Made by a program: the position numbers and the translations under genes | The notes under the pieces: model-generated | Databases searched by the model: none | What the model saw: only the letters and a program-made list of their open reading frames with translations | What the model was told of the DNA's origin: nothing | From: an uncultured Lachnospiraceae bacterium | Lineage (GTDB): Bacteria; Bacillota; Clostridia; Lachnospirales; Lachnospiraceae | NCBI GenBank assembly: GCA_902779355.1 | Contig: CACZBF010000009.1 | Coordinates: forward strand, 54,787-118,786 | Direction of reading: 5' to 3' | DNA: 64,000 nt | Shown: in pieces, positions 31,963 through 41,713 of the stretch | How positions within the stretch are numbered: the stretch's first letter is position 1 | How the letters are laid out: each line of letters begins with the position of its first letter

Positions 31963-34599
31963 TTACCAGCGGTTGATCAGCTTGTTCTGAAGTTCATATA
32001 ACTTGTTCATGGCCTCCAGAGGCGTCATGTTGGAGAGCTTCAGGGATTTTAGTTCTTCCAGGATCGCATCGTCCGTCACAGTATCGAACAAGGACATCTG
32101 CGTCATATCGACCTCGTCCAACCCGCTGTTTGAAAAGGGCTGTTGTACGGAAATCTGCGCCGCTACTTTGGCGATATCGTTTTGCAGGAGCTGCTCCACG
32201 ATCTCTTTGGCACGCTCTGTCACGGATTCCGGGACACCGGCCAGATGTGCTACCTGAATGCCGTAGCTTTTGTCTGCGCCGCCGGGGACGATCTTTCGTA
32301 AAAAGACGATGTCTTCACCCTGTTCTTTGACTGCAATACAGTAATTATTGACGTTATCGAGCTTCCCTTCCAGTTCGGTCAACTCGTGATAATGCGTTGC
32401 AAACAGCGTTTTCGCACCAAGCAGTTTCGGGTTACTGATATGCTCGACGACTGCCCAGGCAATCGAAAGGCCGTCAAACGTACTGGTGCCGCGTCCGATC
32501 TCATCGAGGATAAGCAAAGAATCAGCGGTCGCATTGCGCAGGATATTCGCAACTTCTGTCATTTCCACCATAAATGTACTCTGTCCGCTGGCGAGATCAT
32601 CACTCGCGCCGACTCTGGTAAAGATCCTGTCTACAATCCCGATATCTGCAGCATCGGCAGGCACAAAGCACCCGATCTGCGCAAGCAGGACGATGAGTGC
32701 GACCTGACGCATATAAGTGGATTTTCCGGCCATGTTGGGTCCTGTGATGATCGAAATCCGGTTCTTTTCGTTATCGAGGATCGTGTCATTGGGAATGAAC
32801 AGATCATTCGGAATCATCTTTTCCACAACGGGGTGACGCCCGTTTTTGATCTCAATGCGGCCTTCTGTATTGATCTTCGGCCGACAGAACCTGTTTTGTT
32901 CTGCAACAAGCGCGAGAGACGCAAATACATCAAGTGCTGCGATGGCTTTTGCGGTTTTCTGGATTCGTACGATCTCGTTGGCCAGGGATTGCCGCAATTC
33001 GCAAAATAGTTCGTATTCAAGCGACATCAGGCGCTCTTCTGCACCGAGGATGGTCTCCTCCATTTCCTTCAGTTCCGGTGTCAAAAACCGCTCTGCATTG
33101 GTCAATGTCTGCTTTCTGATATAGGTGTCCGGCACCATGGAAAGATAAGAATTGGTCACTTCAATGTAATAACCAAAGACCTTATTAAAACGGACACGTA
33201 AGTTTTTGATCCCGGTTGCCTCTCTCTCCCTCTGCTCCAGATCGGCAAGCCATTGTTTGCCGTTGATCTTGGCTTCGCGGAGACGATCCACCTCTGCATG
33301 GAAACCACTCTTTAAGAGTCCACCGTCGCGTAGAGAAACAGGCGGATCCGGGACAAGCGCCGCGTCGATCTCCTTGTATAGATCCTGCAGCGGATCCAGA
33401 GCTTCTTCAATCTCTTTCAGTTCATCTGCCTGAAAATCCTTTAACAATGCCTTGATCGGCGGCAGCATCCCGATCGAACTCTGAAAGGCGATCAAGTCCC
33501 TCGCATTGGCTGTCTGGTAGGAAACCCGCGCGATCAGGCGCTCCAGATCATAGACCGGATGAAGGTATTCACGCAGTTCATCCCGTGTGATCACCTGTGC
33601 ATTCAATTCCGCGATCGCATCCTGCCTTCGGATGATCCGATCCGGTTCGATCAACGGCTGCTCAACAAAGGAGCGCAGCATACGTGCGCCCATCGCGGTT
33701 TTTGTTTTATCCAATACCCAAAGGAGCGATCCGCGTTTTTGTTTCTCCCGCAGGGTTTCCGTCAGCTCGAGGTTGCGTCTGGACGAACTGTCGATCACCA
33801 TGAATTTCCCTGTGACATAGGGATGAATGGCAGAAAGCTGTGTCAGCTCGACCATCTGTGTATCGAGCAGATATTTCAAAAGTGCGCCTGCAGCGATCAC
33901 GCCGCTTCCGGAGTCTGACAGGCCGAGTGCTTTAAGAGACGCTGCTTTGAAGTGCTCTTTTAAGGTGGCTTCACACAGTTCGTCGGAAAAATAGGACGGC
34001 GAAAGCGGCGACACTGCGATGCCAAGACGCTCTTTCAAGTCTGTTAAGTCCACGCCGCTGATCATCAGTGCTTCATTGCAGATCAACTCGACCGGTTGGA
34101 ATTTGTGCAGCTCATCGAGCATTTTTCGTTCGGAGTCCACTTCTGTCACGTAATAATCACCGGTTGTGACATCGGCAAAAGAGATGCCGTATTTGTCATC
34201 CAGATAGACGACACACATCAGATAATGGTTTTTCGTCTCATCCATGGTGGCGGGGTCCGTATTGGTACCGGGCGTTACGACACGGATCACTTCGCGCTTG
34301 ACGATCCCTTTCGCAAGTTTCGGATCTTCGACCTGTTCACAGATTGCGACTTTATACCCCTTCTGTACCAATCTGGAAAGATAGGTGTCAACTGCATGAA
34401 AAGGGACGCCGCACATGGGCGCACGCTCTTCCATCCCGCAGTTCTTGCCGGTCAACGTCAATTCCAGTTCTTTGGAAACGATCTGGGCGTCTTCAAAAAA
34501 CATCTCATAGAAATCGCCGAGACGGTAAAAAAGGATGCAATCCGGATATTCTTTTTTGGTCTGCAGATATTGCTGCATCATGGGAGTATACTCAGCCAT
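31963..34599 (-). CDS. mutS: DNA mismatch repair protein MutS
   Basis: 878 residues, typical MutS1. The N-terminal mismatch-binding domain has the Phe-x-Glu type motif in FYRLGDFYEMFFEDA, with a Walker A GPNMAGKST (about 620) and Walker B LLILDEIGRGTSTFDG further on, then a helix-turn-helix end and clamp-interaction tail. It recognises mismatches and recruits MutL, encoded next. The preceding oxidoreductase gene is downstream in the opposite order of the map; the 23-nt gap between them suggests shared transcription. Confidence 0.97.
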   Translation of the reverse strand: MAEYTPMMQQYLQTKKEYPDCILFYRLGDFYEMFFEDAQIVSKELELTLTGKNCGMEERAPMCGVPFHAVDTYLSRLVQKGYKVAICEQVEDPKLAKGIVKREVIRVVTPGTNTDPATMDETKNHYLMCVVYLDDKYGISFADVTTGDYYVTEVDSERKMLDELHKFQPVELICNEALMISGVDLTDLKERLGIAVSPLSPSYFSDELCEATLKEHFKAASLKALGLSDSGSGVIAAGALLKYLLDTQMVELTQLSAIHPYVTGKFMVIDSSSRRNLELTETLREKQKRGSLLWVLDKTKTAMGARMLRSFVEQPLIEPDRIIRRQDAIAELNAQVITRDELREYLHPVYDLERLIARVSYQTANARDLIAFQSSIGMLPPIKALLKDFQADELKEIEEALDPLQDLYKEIDAALVPDPPVSLRDGGLLKSGFHAEVDRLREAKINGKQWLADLEQREREATGIKNLRVRFNKVFGYYIEVTNSYLSMVPDTYIRKQTLTNAERFLTPELKEMEETILGAEERLMSLEYELFCELRQSLANEIVRIQKTAKAIAALDVFASLALVAEQNRFCRPKINTEGRIEIKNGRHPVVEKMIPNDLFIPNDTILDNEKNRISIITGPNMAGKSTYMRQVALIVLLAQIGCFVPADAADIGIVDRIFTRVGASDDLASGQSTFMVEMTEVANILRNATADSLLILDEIGRGTSTFDGLSIAWAVVEHISNPKLLGAKTLFATHYHELTELEGKLDNVNNYCIAVKEQGEDIVFLRKIVPGGADKSYGIQVAHLAGVPESVTERAKEIVEQLLQNDIAKVAAQISVQQPFSNSGLDEVDMTQMSLFDTVTDDAILEELKSLKLSNMTPLEAMNKLYELQNKLINRW

Positions 34600-34622
34600 T
34601 TGCTCTACTGCCTTCCCGTTTT

Positions 34623-36218
34623 TTATTCTGCTGTTTTTCCTGCCAGACGAAGCGCCAGACGTTCTGCGGTACGAATACCGTCTATCGCAGCGGACATGAT
34701 CCCGCCTGCGAAGCCAGCGCCCTCTCCGGCCGGGTAAAGTCCGTCGATCGAGGAGACTCCGGCATCGTCTCTTGGGATCCTGATCGGGGAAGAGGTCCGG
34801 CTCTCAATCCCGGAAAGGATCGCATCCGGGCGGTCAAATCCAGGGATCTTTCTGCCGAATTGCTCCATCCCGGACAAAAATGCTGCCGTCAAAGCCTCCG
34901 GAAGGAGATGCCGCATATTCGTAAATGCGCATGCGCCTTTCGTCGTGCTCAAAAAATCGCCATAAGCGTTCGTTACGCGGTCATCCTTGAAATCCACATA
35001 CAGCTGCTGCGGAATCGCACCGTTCGCGAGCCAATAGGCCTTTTCCTCCAAGGACTCCTGAAAGGTCAAAAACGAAAGCGGTTCATTCGTGTCCACATCT
35101 TCCGGACGAACGGCCATGACAATGGCGCTGTTGGCATTTTTCCCATCACGACCGGAATAACTCATGCCGTTGACACAGAGCCTGTTGGGTTCTGAGGAGG
35201 CATTGATCACATAGCCCCCGGGACACATACAAAAGGAATAAACCCCTCGTCCGTTTGCTTGGGCGGTCAATTTATAAGGGGCTGCACCTATCACGGAATG
35301 ATCGGAAATGCCGTATTGCGCCAGATCGATCATCTCCTGCGGGTGTTCAATGCGAAAGCCGACTGCAAACGGCTTTGCTTCCATGGCAATCTCTTTTGAC
35401 CGCAGCATGCGGATCGTATCTCTGGCACTGTGTCCGATCGCAAGAACCACCGTTTCGGTTTCGATCAGGGTTTCTCCATTTACGAAGACACCTGTGATCT
35501 TTTGGCCGTTTATCGCAAGATCCGTGACGCAGCTGTCAAAATGGACCGTTCCGCCAAGCTCGGTAATACGCGCCCGTAGGTTTTTCAGGATCGTCACCAA
35601 CGTATCGGTGCCGAGATGCGGTTTTGCATCGGAAAGGATCCGCGGATCGGCGCCCATTTGAACAAACAGTTTTAGGACTTCCCGCCCTCTGCCGGAAGGA
35701 TCCTTGATGGAAGTATTCAGCTTTCCGTCCGAAAAAGTACCTGCACCGCCCTCTCCAAACTGTGCATTATTATTCGGATCAAGGACGCCATTCGAAAAAA
35801 AATGCTGCAGCTTCGCGCAGCGTTTGTCTACGTCACTTCCCCGCTCAAGCAAGATGGGGCGGAATCCATGTAATGCCAATTCGTAGGTACACAGCAATCC
35901 GCAGGGCCCGCTTCCGATCACGACAGGCCGTACGAACCGTTTTGGTGCGCTGCATTTGGGAAAATGATACCGGATCTGCTCCATAACTTTTACATGAGCC
36001 TGATCGGCGTGGGACAGAACGGATTTTTCTTTCCGAACCTGCACATCCACAGTCAAAACATAGGTAAGATCGGGTTTCTTTCGGGCATCGATTGCTTTCC
36101 GTACGACTTCGAGAGAGAGGATCGCGTCTTTTGGCACACGAAGAATTTTGCAAACCCGCTCTGTGAGGTCGTCTTCTGTAAAATTTAAATCTAGTTTACA
36201 TTCTTCTATACGAATCAT
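34623..36218 (-). CDS. FAD-dependent oxidoreductase (COG2509-like)
   Basis: 531 residues from the ATG at 36218, overlapping the stop of the preceding gene by 4 nt; a longer frame would reach further into it. A small N-terminal alpha/beta domain (about 1-85) precedes the FAD-binding motif VVIGSGPCGLLCTYELALHG (about 96-115) and the conserved NNAQFGEGGAGTFSDGKL segment. The end SIDGLYPAGEGAGFAGGI is a flavoprotein signature. The family is widespread but without a settled substrate. The reaction is unknown; it may act on NAD(P)H-linked redox. Confidence 0.85.
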   Translation of the reverse strand: MIRIEECKLDLNFTEDDLTERVCKILRVPKDAILSLEVVRKAIDARKKPDLTYVLTVDVQVRKEKSVLSHADQAHVKVMEQIRYHFPKCSAPKRFVRPVVIGSGPCGLLCTYELALHGFRPILLERGSDVDKRCAKLQHFFSNGVLDPNNNAQFGEGGAGTFSDGKLNTSIKDPSGRGREVLKLFVQMGADPRILSDAKPHLGTDTLVTILKNLRARITELGGTVHFDSCVTDLAINGQKITGVFVNGETLIETETVVLAIGHSARDTIRMLRSKEIAMEAKPFAVGFRIEHPQEMIDLAQYGISDHSVIGAAPYKLTAQANGRGVYSFCMCPGGYVINASSEPNRLCVNGMSYSGRDGKNANSAIVMAVRPEDVDTNEPLSFLTFQESLEEKAYWLANGAIPQQLYVDFKDDRVTNAYGDFLSTTKGACAFTNMRHLLPEALTAAFLSGMEQFGRKIPGFDRPDAILSGIESRTSSPIRIPRDDAGVSSIDGLYPAGEGAGFAGGIMSAAIDGIRTAERLALRLAGKTAE

Positions 36219-37444
36219 TGCAAGGAATACTCCGCTGCATGCTCTCCGGCACACATCCCCGAAGACCAGGCCCACTGAAGATTATAGCCACCACAGGGGC
36301 CATCCACATCAAGCATCTCGCCGCAGAAGAAAAGGCCGGGTGTATGCTTCGAGGCGAGCGTCTCAGCAGAAACCTCAGTCGTATTCACACCACCGGCTGT
36401 CACCTGTGCGTCGTTCAGCTTTTTTGTGCCGTTGATCTGCAGAGAAAAGAACTTGAGTGTCTGAACGATCCGTCGGACCTCCTCCAACGTCACATCTGCT
36501 GCGCATTTGTCGATGACCTGGCTTTCCTGCAGGATAACAGGGATCAACTTCCGATGAATGGAACCAGCCAGCAAAACCGACAGCATGGAGGGATGATCGT
36601 GGCAAAGCCTCGCATACATATCCGTTACGGCGTCTGCATCCCCCGATTTCGGTAAAAAGTCGATGACAAGCGTGACTTTCTTCTCTTCTTTTAGTGCAAC
36701 CGCAGCGTAGCGGCTGAGCTGGAAGACAGCGATCCCGGAGACCCCGTAATCAGTGAGTTGGAGTTCCCCTGACTCGGAAGCAACGCGTTCGTCTTCCACA
36801 TAAAGATGCAGCCTCGTATCTGCACGAATTCCTGCAATCTCTTTCAAGAACGATGCCTTCGCCTTCAATTGAACCAGAGAAGGGGCAATATCTTGGGCTG
36901 TGTGATGAAGTGCATCCAGATATAGGAAGCCGCTGCCATCACTGCCGGTTTCTTTATAGCTGCATCCTCCGGTTGCCAAGATACAGCTTTTACTCAAATA
37001 GTTTCCTTGTTTCGTTTCAAATAGGAAGCCCTCTTTTTGAGGAAGGATTTTTTTAATCCCGATTTCATAATCGATGGAAACTTTGTATTTCCGACATTCT
37101 GACAACAATGCTTGCACCACACCGGCGGCTTCTTCGTTTTGCGGATAAAGATAGCCGTTTCGTTCTCGTACCGGCACGCCAATCTCCCTAAAAAAAGCAA
37201 GCGTCCGCTCTTTGGAATAGGCATGGAGCACCGGAACGACAAATGATGGCTCAGCCCCTCTGTAGAGCCCGGGATCGATGTTCTGGTTTGAGAGGTTACA
37301 TTTCCCGTTTCCGGTCAACAGAAGCTTTTTCCCGGCTTTTTCCTTGTGCTCTAAGATCTTTACAGTTACGCCCCGTCTGGCGGCGAAAATCGCGGCTGTC
37401 AGACCCGAGGCACCTGCTCCTACGATGATCACATCAGAAGTCAT
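36215..37444 (-). CDS. HI0933-like FAD-binding protein (aminoacetone oxidase family)
   Basis: 409 residues from the ATG at 37444 that overlaps the DUF308 stop by one base (TGATG). The dinucleotide-binding motif IVGAGASGLTAAIFAARRG opens the protein, followed by GKKLLLTGNGKCNLSN, a hallmark of the family, and a C-terminal GLFFCGEMLDVDGPCGGYNL. Members bind FAD; a role in tRNA or small-molecule oxidation has been suggested but is not established. The head-to-tail pairing with a second flavoprotein gene (4-nt overlap) suggests a functional link. Confidence 0.88.
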   Translation of the reverse strand: MTSDVIIVGAGASGLTAAIFAARRGVTVKILEHKEKAGKKLLLTGNGKCNLSNQNIDPGLYRGAEPSFVVPVLHAYSKERTLAFFREIGVPVRERNGYLYPQNEEAAGVVQALLSECRKYKVSIDYEIGIKKILPQKEGFLFETKQGNYLSKSCILATGGCSYKETGSDGSGFLYLDALHHTAQDIAPSLVQLKAKASFLKEIAGIRADTRLHLYVEDERVASESGELQLTDYGVSGIAVFQLSRYAAVALKEEKKVTLVIDFLPKSGDADAVTDMYARLCHDHPSMLSVLLAGSIHRKLIPVILQESQVIDKCAADVTLEEVRRIVQTLKFFSLQINGTKKLNDAQVTAGGVNTTEVSAETLASKHTPGLFFCGEMLDVDGPCGGYNLQWAWSSGMCAGEHAAEYSLQ

Positions 37445-38226
37445 CAATCATCGATCCCTTCGTCAAAATCTTCCTGGCCCCCAGGAGTTTTGATTCCCGG
37501 CTGTGCCTGTACATGAGCTGCTTCTACAGGAGCGTGATGTCCCTGTATGCCCGGTGTCTCATCATGAAACGTTTCATCGCTTTCCGGATCGGCATCCAGT
37601 TGCTTTTTCCATGCTCTCAGGCGGAACGCAAGATAAAGCGTTCCAATGAGGCTTATAATCCCATCGATCAATACAAGGACCGACGCAAACTGTGCCAGCG
37701 TCTTTTTGTCGGAAAACGGATTGACGATGATAACCGTCGCAAAAATCGCGAATACAAACGCGATCAAAAGCCAGATCCACCAGTAGGCATCCCTGATTGC
37801 TTTCAGATCCAATGCATTTTGCAGCTTAAAAACGGAAGCAGCAAGCATCAAAGCACCCAGTGCGGTATAGAGATACTCTGAGAGAATAGTTGTACGCGCC
37901 AAAATAATGGAGCCGCAAAGGATTAACAGCACACCGAAAGAAAAGCCGTAGCTTTGGATGTTTTTATAGGCCTCTGTCACGAAATAACGGACGATCAGGA
38001 TCACCCCGATGATCATGATGCCGCCTGCAAGGGAATAACAGAGGATCGCAGGTGTGATCTGGGGAACAAACAGCAACAGTGCGCCCAATACGAGAAACAC
38101 GATGGAAAACCCGATCTCCATACCGGATACATGCATGGCATGATCCGCTTTGGCAGCTGCGGCCTCTTCCTGTACCATCTCCTCTTCCATAAATTCGGCT
38201 TCAGCATTTTTCTTTTTTCCGAACAT
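37444..38226 (-). CDS. DUF308/HdeD-like membrane protein
   Basis: 260 residues. An acidic N-terminus (MFGKKKNAEAEFMEEEMVQ) is followed by six hydrophobic helices (about 35-205) arranged as in the DUF308/HdeD family, and a hydrophilic His/Asp-rich tail (about 215-260). E. coli HdeD is linked to acid resistance; no function is proven for clostridial members. The stop overlaps the start of the next gene, so translation is likely coupled to the flavoprotein. Confidence 0.8.
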   Translation of the reverse strand: MFGKKKNAEAEFMEEEMVQEEAAAAKADHAMHVSGMEIGFSIVFLVLGALLLFVPQITPAILCYSLAGGIMIIGVILIVRYFVTEAYKNIQSYGFSFGVLLILCGSIILARTTILSEYLYTALGALMLAASVFKLQNALDLKAIRDAYWWIWLLIAFVFAIFATVIIVNPFSDKKTLAQFASVLVLIDGIISLIGTLYLAFRLRAWKKQLDADPESDETFHDETPGIQGHHAPVEAAHVQAQPGIKTPGGQEDFDEGIDD

Positions 38227-38247
38227 TCTGATTCCTCCTCCCCTTTT

Positions 38248-39900
38248 TTACCGTAACAGATGCATTTTTTTCGCAAGTGAAACAAGCCAAGTTCCTTTTG
38301 GCAGCTTCTTCAAATCCGACTCTGAAATCCCCCTGATCAGCAGTAACACAATGAAATAGATGAACATCGCGGCGATCATACCGACGATCGCTGACACGCC
38401 GTTTCCGAAGAGGATACGAACCAGCTTATAGATGCCAAAAGCAGCCACACCCATTACAGCGGAAGCGATCAAAGGCTTTAAAAAGATCCCGAAAAAGTCG
38501 AACCGGTATCCTGTCGCACGCCGGATGCCGATCTGATTGAGGATACACATCAAAACCGCATAGATGACGTTTGCCAGGATCACGGCGTAGATATTCAGGT
38601 TTGCAAAATAAAGGAGCGCATAAAGCGATCCGATGTGGATGGCGAGTGAGATCACTGCATTGATGACAGGGACTCGCATACGGTCGATCCCCTGCAGGAT
38701 GCCGTTTGACAACGTGGACAGGGAATAAAAGATAACTGCGACACAGCCTGACTGCAGCATTCTGGCGGCAAGCTCGCTCGTGTCATTAAACAACAGTTCC
38801 ATCACAGGCCCTGCAAAGACGAAAAGACCTACGGCACAGGGGACGGCGATGATCATGGAAAGCCGCATGCCTGCATTGATCTGATGTTCGATCCGGCGTC
38901 TGTCTTTCTTGGCATGAGAGGCGGATAAGGCCGGTACAGTAGAGGCTGCAAGTGCCGAAGCAATGGATATCGGCACGTTGATGAGAAGCCGGTATTTCCC
39001 GGTGTATTTTCCCCACCAGACGCCGATATCTGTGGCTGTATATCCCTGCAGTAATGCAACATTCTTGAAAATGCGCGTATCGATGATCGCGCTGACATTA
39101 TAGATCGTTGTGGAAAGCAGAACCGGAACGATCGTTAAGATCAGGATTTTGATGATATTGCCGTAACTTTCCTCCTCCATCGAGTGATCGCGCTTCATCT
39201 GGCGCTTTAGGATCGTACGATACAGCAGGAAGATCACGAGAATAAAAAGGAAACCGGCAAGTGCGCCACTGAGCGTTCCGAGCGTCCCGCCGGCAGCCCC
39301 GTATGCAGAACCGTATTTTTCGGGGTCTCCCAATACCGCGCCGATCTTGGCACCGTATTGATATAACCCATAGGCTGCCATGACGCTGACAACCGCATTG
39401 ACGATCTGTTCAATGACCTGAGAGATCGCGCTTGGCACCATTGTACCAAGCCCTTGGAAAAAGCCGCGTAATACGCCCATGACAGCAGCTACCACGAGAC
39501 ACGGCGCCAGAAATTCCAGTGAAAAGAAACTGAGCGGCGTTTCAAAGAACTGTGTGATTTGTTTTGAGAAAAACCAAACGATCAACCCAGCCGTCGTGCC
39601 TGTCAATAACGCAAAAAGGAATGCCCCTCGCATCAAGCGATAGGCATTCTTTCTCTGCCCTCTTGCGACTCTCGCCGAAACGAGCTTGCTGACCGCAAGT
39701 GGAAGGCTGTACGAGGAGATCAAAAGGAGGATGCTGTACACCTCAAAGGATGTGGCGTAAAAATCCATCCCCCGGTCTCCGATGATCCGCTGCAGGGGAA
39801 TCCGGTAAACCAGTCCGATCACACGACTGACCAGCGATGCGGCTGCCAGGATCGACCCCTGCATCAGAAAATTGGTGTTACTTTTTTGATTGCCGCTCAT
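38248..39900 (-). CDS. SpoVB/MurJ-like lipid flippase (MOP superfamily)
   Basis: 550 residues with 12-14 membrane helices. The N-terminus (LMQGSILAAASLVSRVIGLVYRIPL) and the GVLRGFFQGLGTMVPSAISQ segment are typical of the SpoVB/polysaccharide-transport branch. Such proteins flip lipid-linked precursors; in Bacillus, MurJ (YtgP) of this branch flips lipid II, and SpoVB acts in cortex synthesis. Which one this is cannot be told from sequence alone. It is 8 nt downstream of the DUF3048 lipoprotein gene, consistent with an envelope role. Confidence 0.87.
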   Translation of the reverse strand: MSGNQKSNTNFLMQGSILAAASLVSRVIGLVYRIPLQRIIGDRGMDFYATSFEVYSILLLISSYSLPLAVSKLVSARVARGQRKNAYRLMRGAFLFALLTGTTAGLIVWFFSKQITQFFETPLSFFSLEFLAPCLVVAAVMGVLRGFFQGLGTMVPSAISQVIEQIVNAVVSVMAAYGLYQYGAKIGAVLGDPEKYGSAYGAAGGTLGTLSGALAGFLFILVIFLLYRTILKRQMKRDHSMEEESYGNIIKILILTIVPVLLSTTIYNVSAIIDTRIFKNVALLQGYTATDIGVWWGKYTGKYRLLINVPISIASALAASTVPALSASHAKKDRRRIEHQINAGMRLSMIIAVPCAVGLFVFAGPVMELLFNDTSELAARMLQSGCVAVIFYSLSTLSNGILQGIDRMRVPVINAVISLAIHIGSLYALLYFANLNIYAVILANVIYAVLMCILNQIGIRRATGYRFDFFGIFLKPLIASAVMGVAAFGIYKLVRILFGNGVSAIVGMIAAMFIYFIVLLLIRGISESDLKKLPKGTWLVSLAKKMHLLR

Positions 39901-39908
39901 GGAAGCTG

Positions 39909-41153
39909 TTATCCTTTATACTCAGACTCCGATGCGTAGAACTTGGTCGGGCGGCTGCTGTAGGAATCATAATCCGGCAACACGATGTTGATCCAGGTTG
40001 TACCGCAGTTGACGGTGATCTCATCGCCGTCTTCGTTGTAATAATGGGTAATTTCGCCGTCCATATCTCCCTGGGGCTTTTCCCAGTTGATCTTGATCGC
40101 TTTTCCTTCGGTGATGAAATAGCCCGTTCCTGAGCCATGAAGCTGAATGTCTTTGTATTTATGGGAATCATAGTCTGCATCAATTCCGGAATAGATGCTG
40201 TAATCGCAATTCTGGATGATAATATTCTTGCAGGTGATCGGCTCGCCGTAGCATTCGTCCATCTGCTTGGTGCCCTTCTGATATGCGGTATAGAGGCCGC
40301 TGTCCTCATCATAAACAAAGTAACGCTTCTTGTCGGTAAAGCCTCCGGGTACTACGACTACCGCATCTTCTGCAGTCGAGAACTTGTCGAGGGTCACGGT
40401 TTCGCTCGGATTCGCAAATTTGAAGTGCGGCGGCAGGGTCTGATCGACATCCTTTTTGTAGCCGTATTTGTCACCGTATTTTTCAATGTCCGGTTTGATC
40501 TTTTTGGTATCTACCGTTACGCTGTGTACGGAAGAACGTCCGGATTCACGATAAAAAGCATCAAATGCCGGCGAGTTATCGCGGATCTGTTTCGGATAGG
40601 AATTGCTGCCTCCCATACCGTCCATGTCATAACCTTTCATGGTGGCGAGTGTCGGTGCTGCGAACAGAGAAAGTCCCCAGTGTCCGTAATTTGCCTGATA
40701 CTCTTTGCTCGCTGCTGCATAATAAGAACGGCAGCTGCGTACCGTACCGATCTTATCAACGGATTCATAATCCTGCCAGATACCCATCATACGTGTGATG
40801 TTTGACTCTGCGAGCGCTTCATAAATGATATCTGCTTTGGAAAGGCCATAAAACGGAAGATCGCCTTCGCCGTTTTCGATCATGCAGGCAAAGGGACGCT
40901 CCCCGGCAATATCTTTATCGATCCATTCACCGGTCAGTCTGCTTGCCGCCATGCCATCCGGAGCAACTGCAGCAGCAACTTCCTCCTCTTGCACATCTTC
41001 GTCTGTATCCGAATCCTGTTCTACGATCACAACTTCCGGAACAGATTCGCTTTCGACTTCTGACTGTGCGGGCTCATCTTTCTCTCCGCAGCCGATCATC
41101 ATGAGACCAAGCGCGGCGGCCAGAATACCTGCCAAAACTCTTTTCTTCATCAT
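39909..41153 (-). CDS. DUF3048-family lipoprotein
   Basis: 414 residues from the ATG at 41153 (a second ATG follows directly; the AGGAG site serves both). A lipoprotein signal ends in MMIGC, then an acidic, low-complexity linker (about 30-75). The mature part has GEWIDKDIAGERPFACMIEN and IMGIWQDYESVDKIGTVRSCRSYY, which are DUF3048 signatures, and a second domain with beta structure (about 270-414). Function unknown; members are secreted and may bind wall polymers. Gene order next to a flippase fits the cell envelope. Confidence 0.85.
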   Translation of the reverse strand: MMKKRVLAGILAAALGLMMIGCGEKDEPAQSEVESESVPEVVIVEQDSDTDEDVQEEEVAAAVAPDGMAASRLTGEWIDKDIAGERPFACMIENGEGDLPFYGLSKADIIYEALAESNITRMMGIWQDYESVDKIGTVRSCRSYYAAASKEYQANYGHWGLSLFAAPTLATMKGYDMDGMGGSNSYPKQIRDNSPAFDAFYRESGRSSVHSVTVDTKKIKPDIEKYGDKYGYKKDVDQTLPPHFKFANPSETVTLDKFSTAEDAVVVVPGGFTDKKRYFVYDEDSGLYTAYQKGTKQMDECYGEPITCKNIIIQNCDYSIYSGIDADYDSHKYKDIQLHGSGTGYFITEGKAIKINWEKPQGDMDGEITHYYNEDGDEITVNCGTTWINIVLPDYDSYSSRPTKFYASESEYKG

Positions 41154-41215
41154 ACATCTCCTTATTGTGTACATTTTGTTGCTTCTATGATTATCCGGTT
41201 GCCCGGGAAATCATC

Positions 41216-41713
41216 TTAAGATCTTGAAATATCCATCTTTGCGAGGATCGTTTCCTGCATGGCATTCATCTCTGCTTCCTCTTGCGGGGTCAAGTGATCA
41301 TATCCGCAAAGATGAAGCATGCTATGGGTGATCAAAAACGCATATTCCCGCTTTTCGGAATGCCCATATTCCGCAGCCTGCGCTTTCGCGTGTGCCGCAG
41401 AAAGCACGATATCACCAAGCATTACTTCGCCGGTATCGGGATTGTAGTTGTCCGGAACTGCATCGATCTCTGAAAAATCTCCTGGCGACGGAAGTTCGAT
41501 CAGAGGAAATGACAGGACATCTGTCGGTCGATCGATATTGCGGAAGGTCCGATTCAGCTCTTGGATCGATCCTTCTGAAACGATCGTCAGCGAGACTTCT
41601 GCTTCATAGGGAAACCCAAGGATTTCCAACGCAGTTCGGATCACATCCTGCGCAAGTCCTTTCGGATCAAACGGAAACTGCACTGTCGTTTGCTCTTCAT
41701 AGAGCACCGTCAT
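41216..41713 (-). CDS. ybeY: Endoribonuclease YbeY
   Basis: 165 residues. The zinc site is complete: His130, His134 and His140 in HSMLHLCGYDH. Upstream, RPTDVLSFPL and GDIVLSAA are also conserved. YbeY processes rRNA 3' ends and takes part in ribosome quality control. It starts immediately after the stop of the PgpH-like gene, in the phoH-yqfF-ybeY order seen across Firmicutes. Confidence 0.96.
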   Translation of the reverse strand: MTVLYEEQTTVQFPFDPKGLAQDVIRTALEILGFPYEAEVSLTIVSEGSIQELNRTFRNIDRPTDVLSFPLIELPSPGDFSEIDAVPDNYNPDTGEVMLGDIVLSAAHAKAQAAEYGHSEKREYAFLITHSMLHLCGYDHLTPQEEAEMNAMQETILAKMDISRS

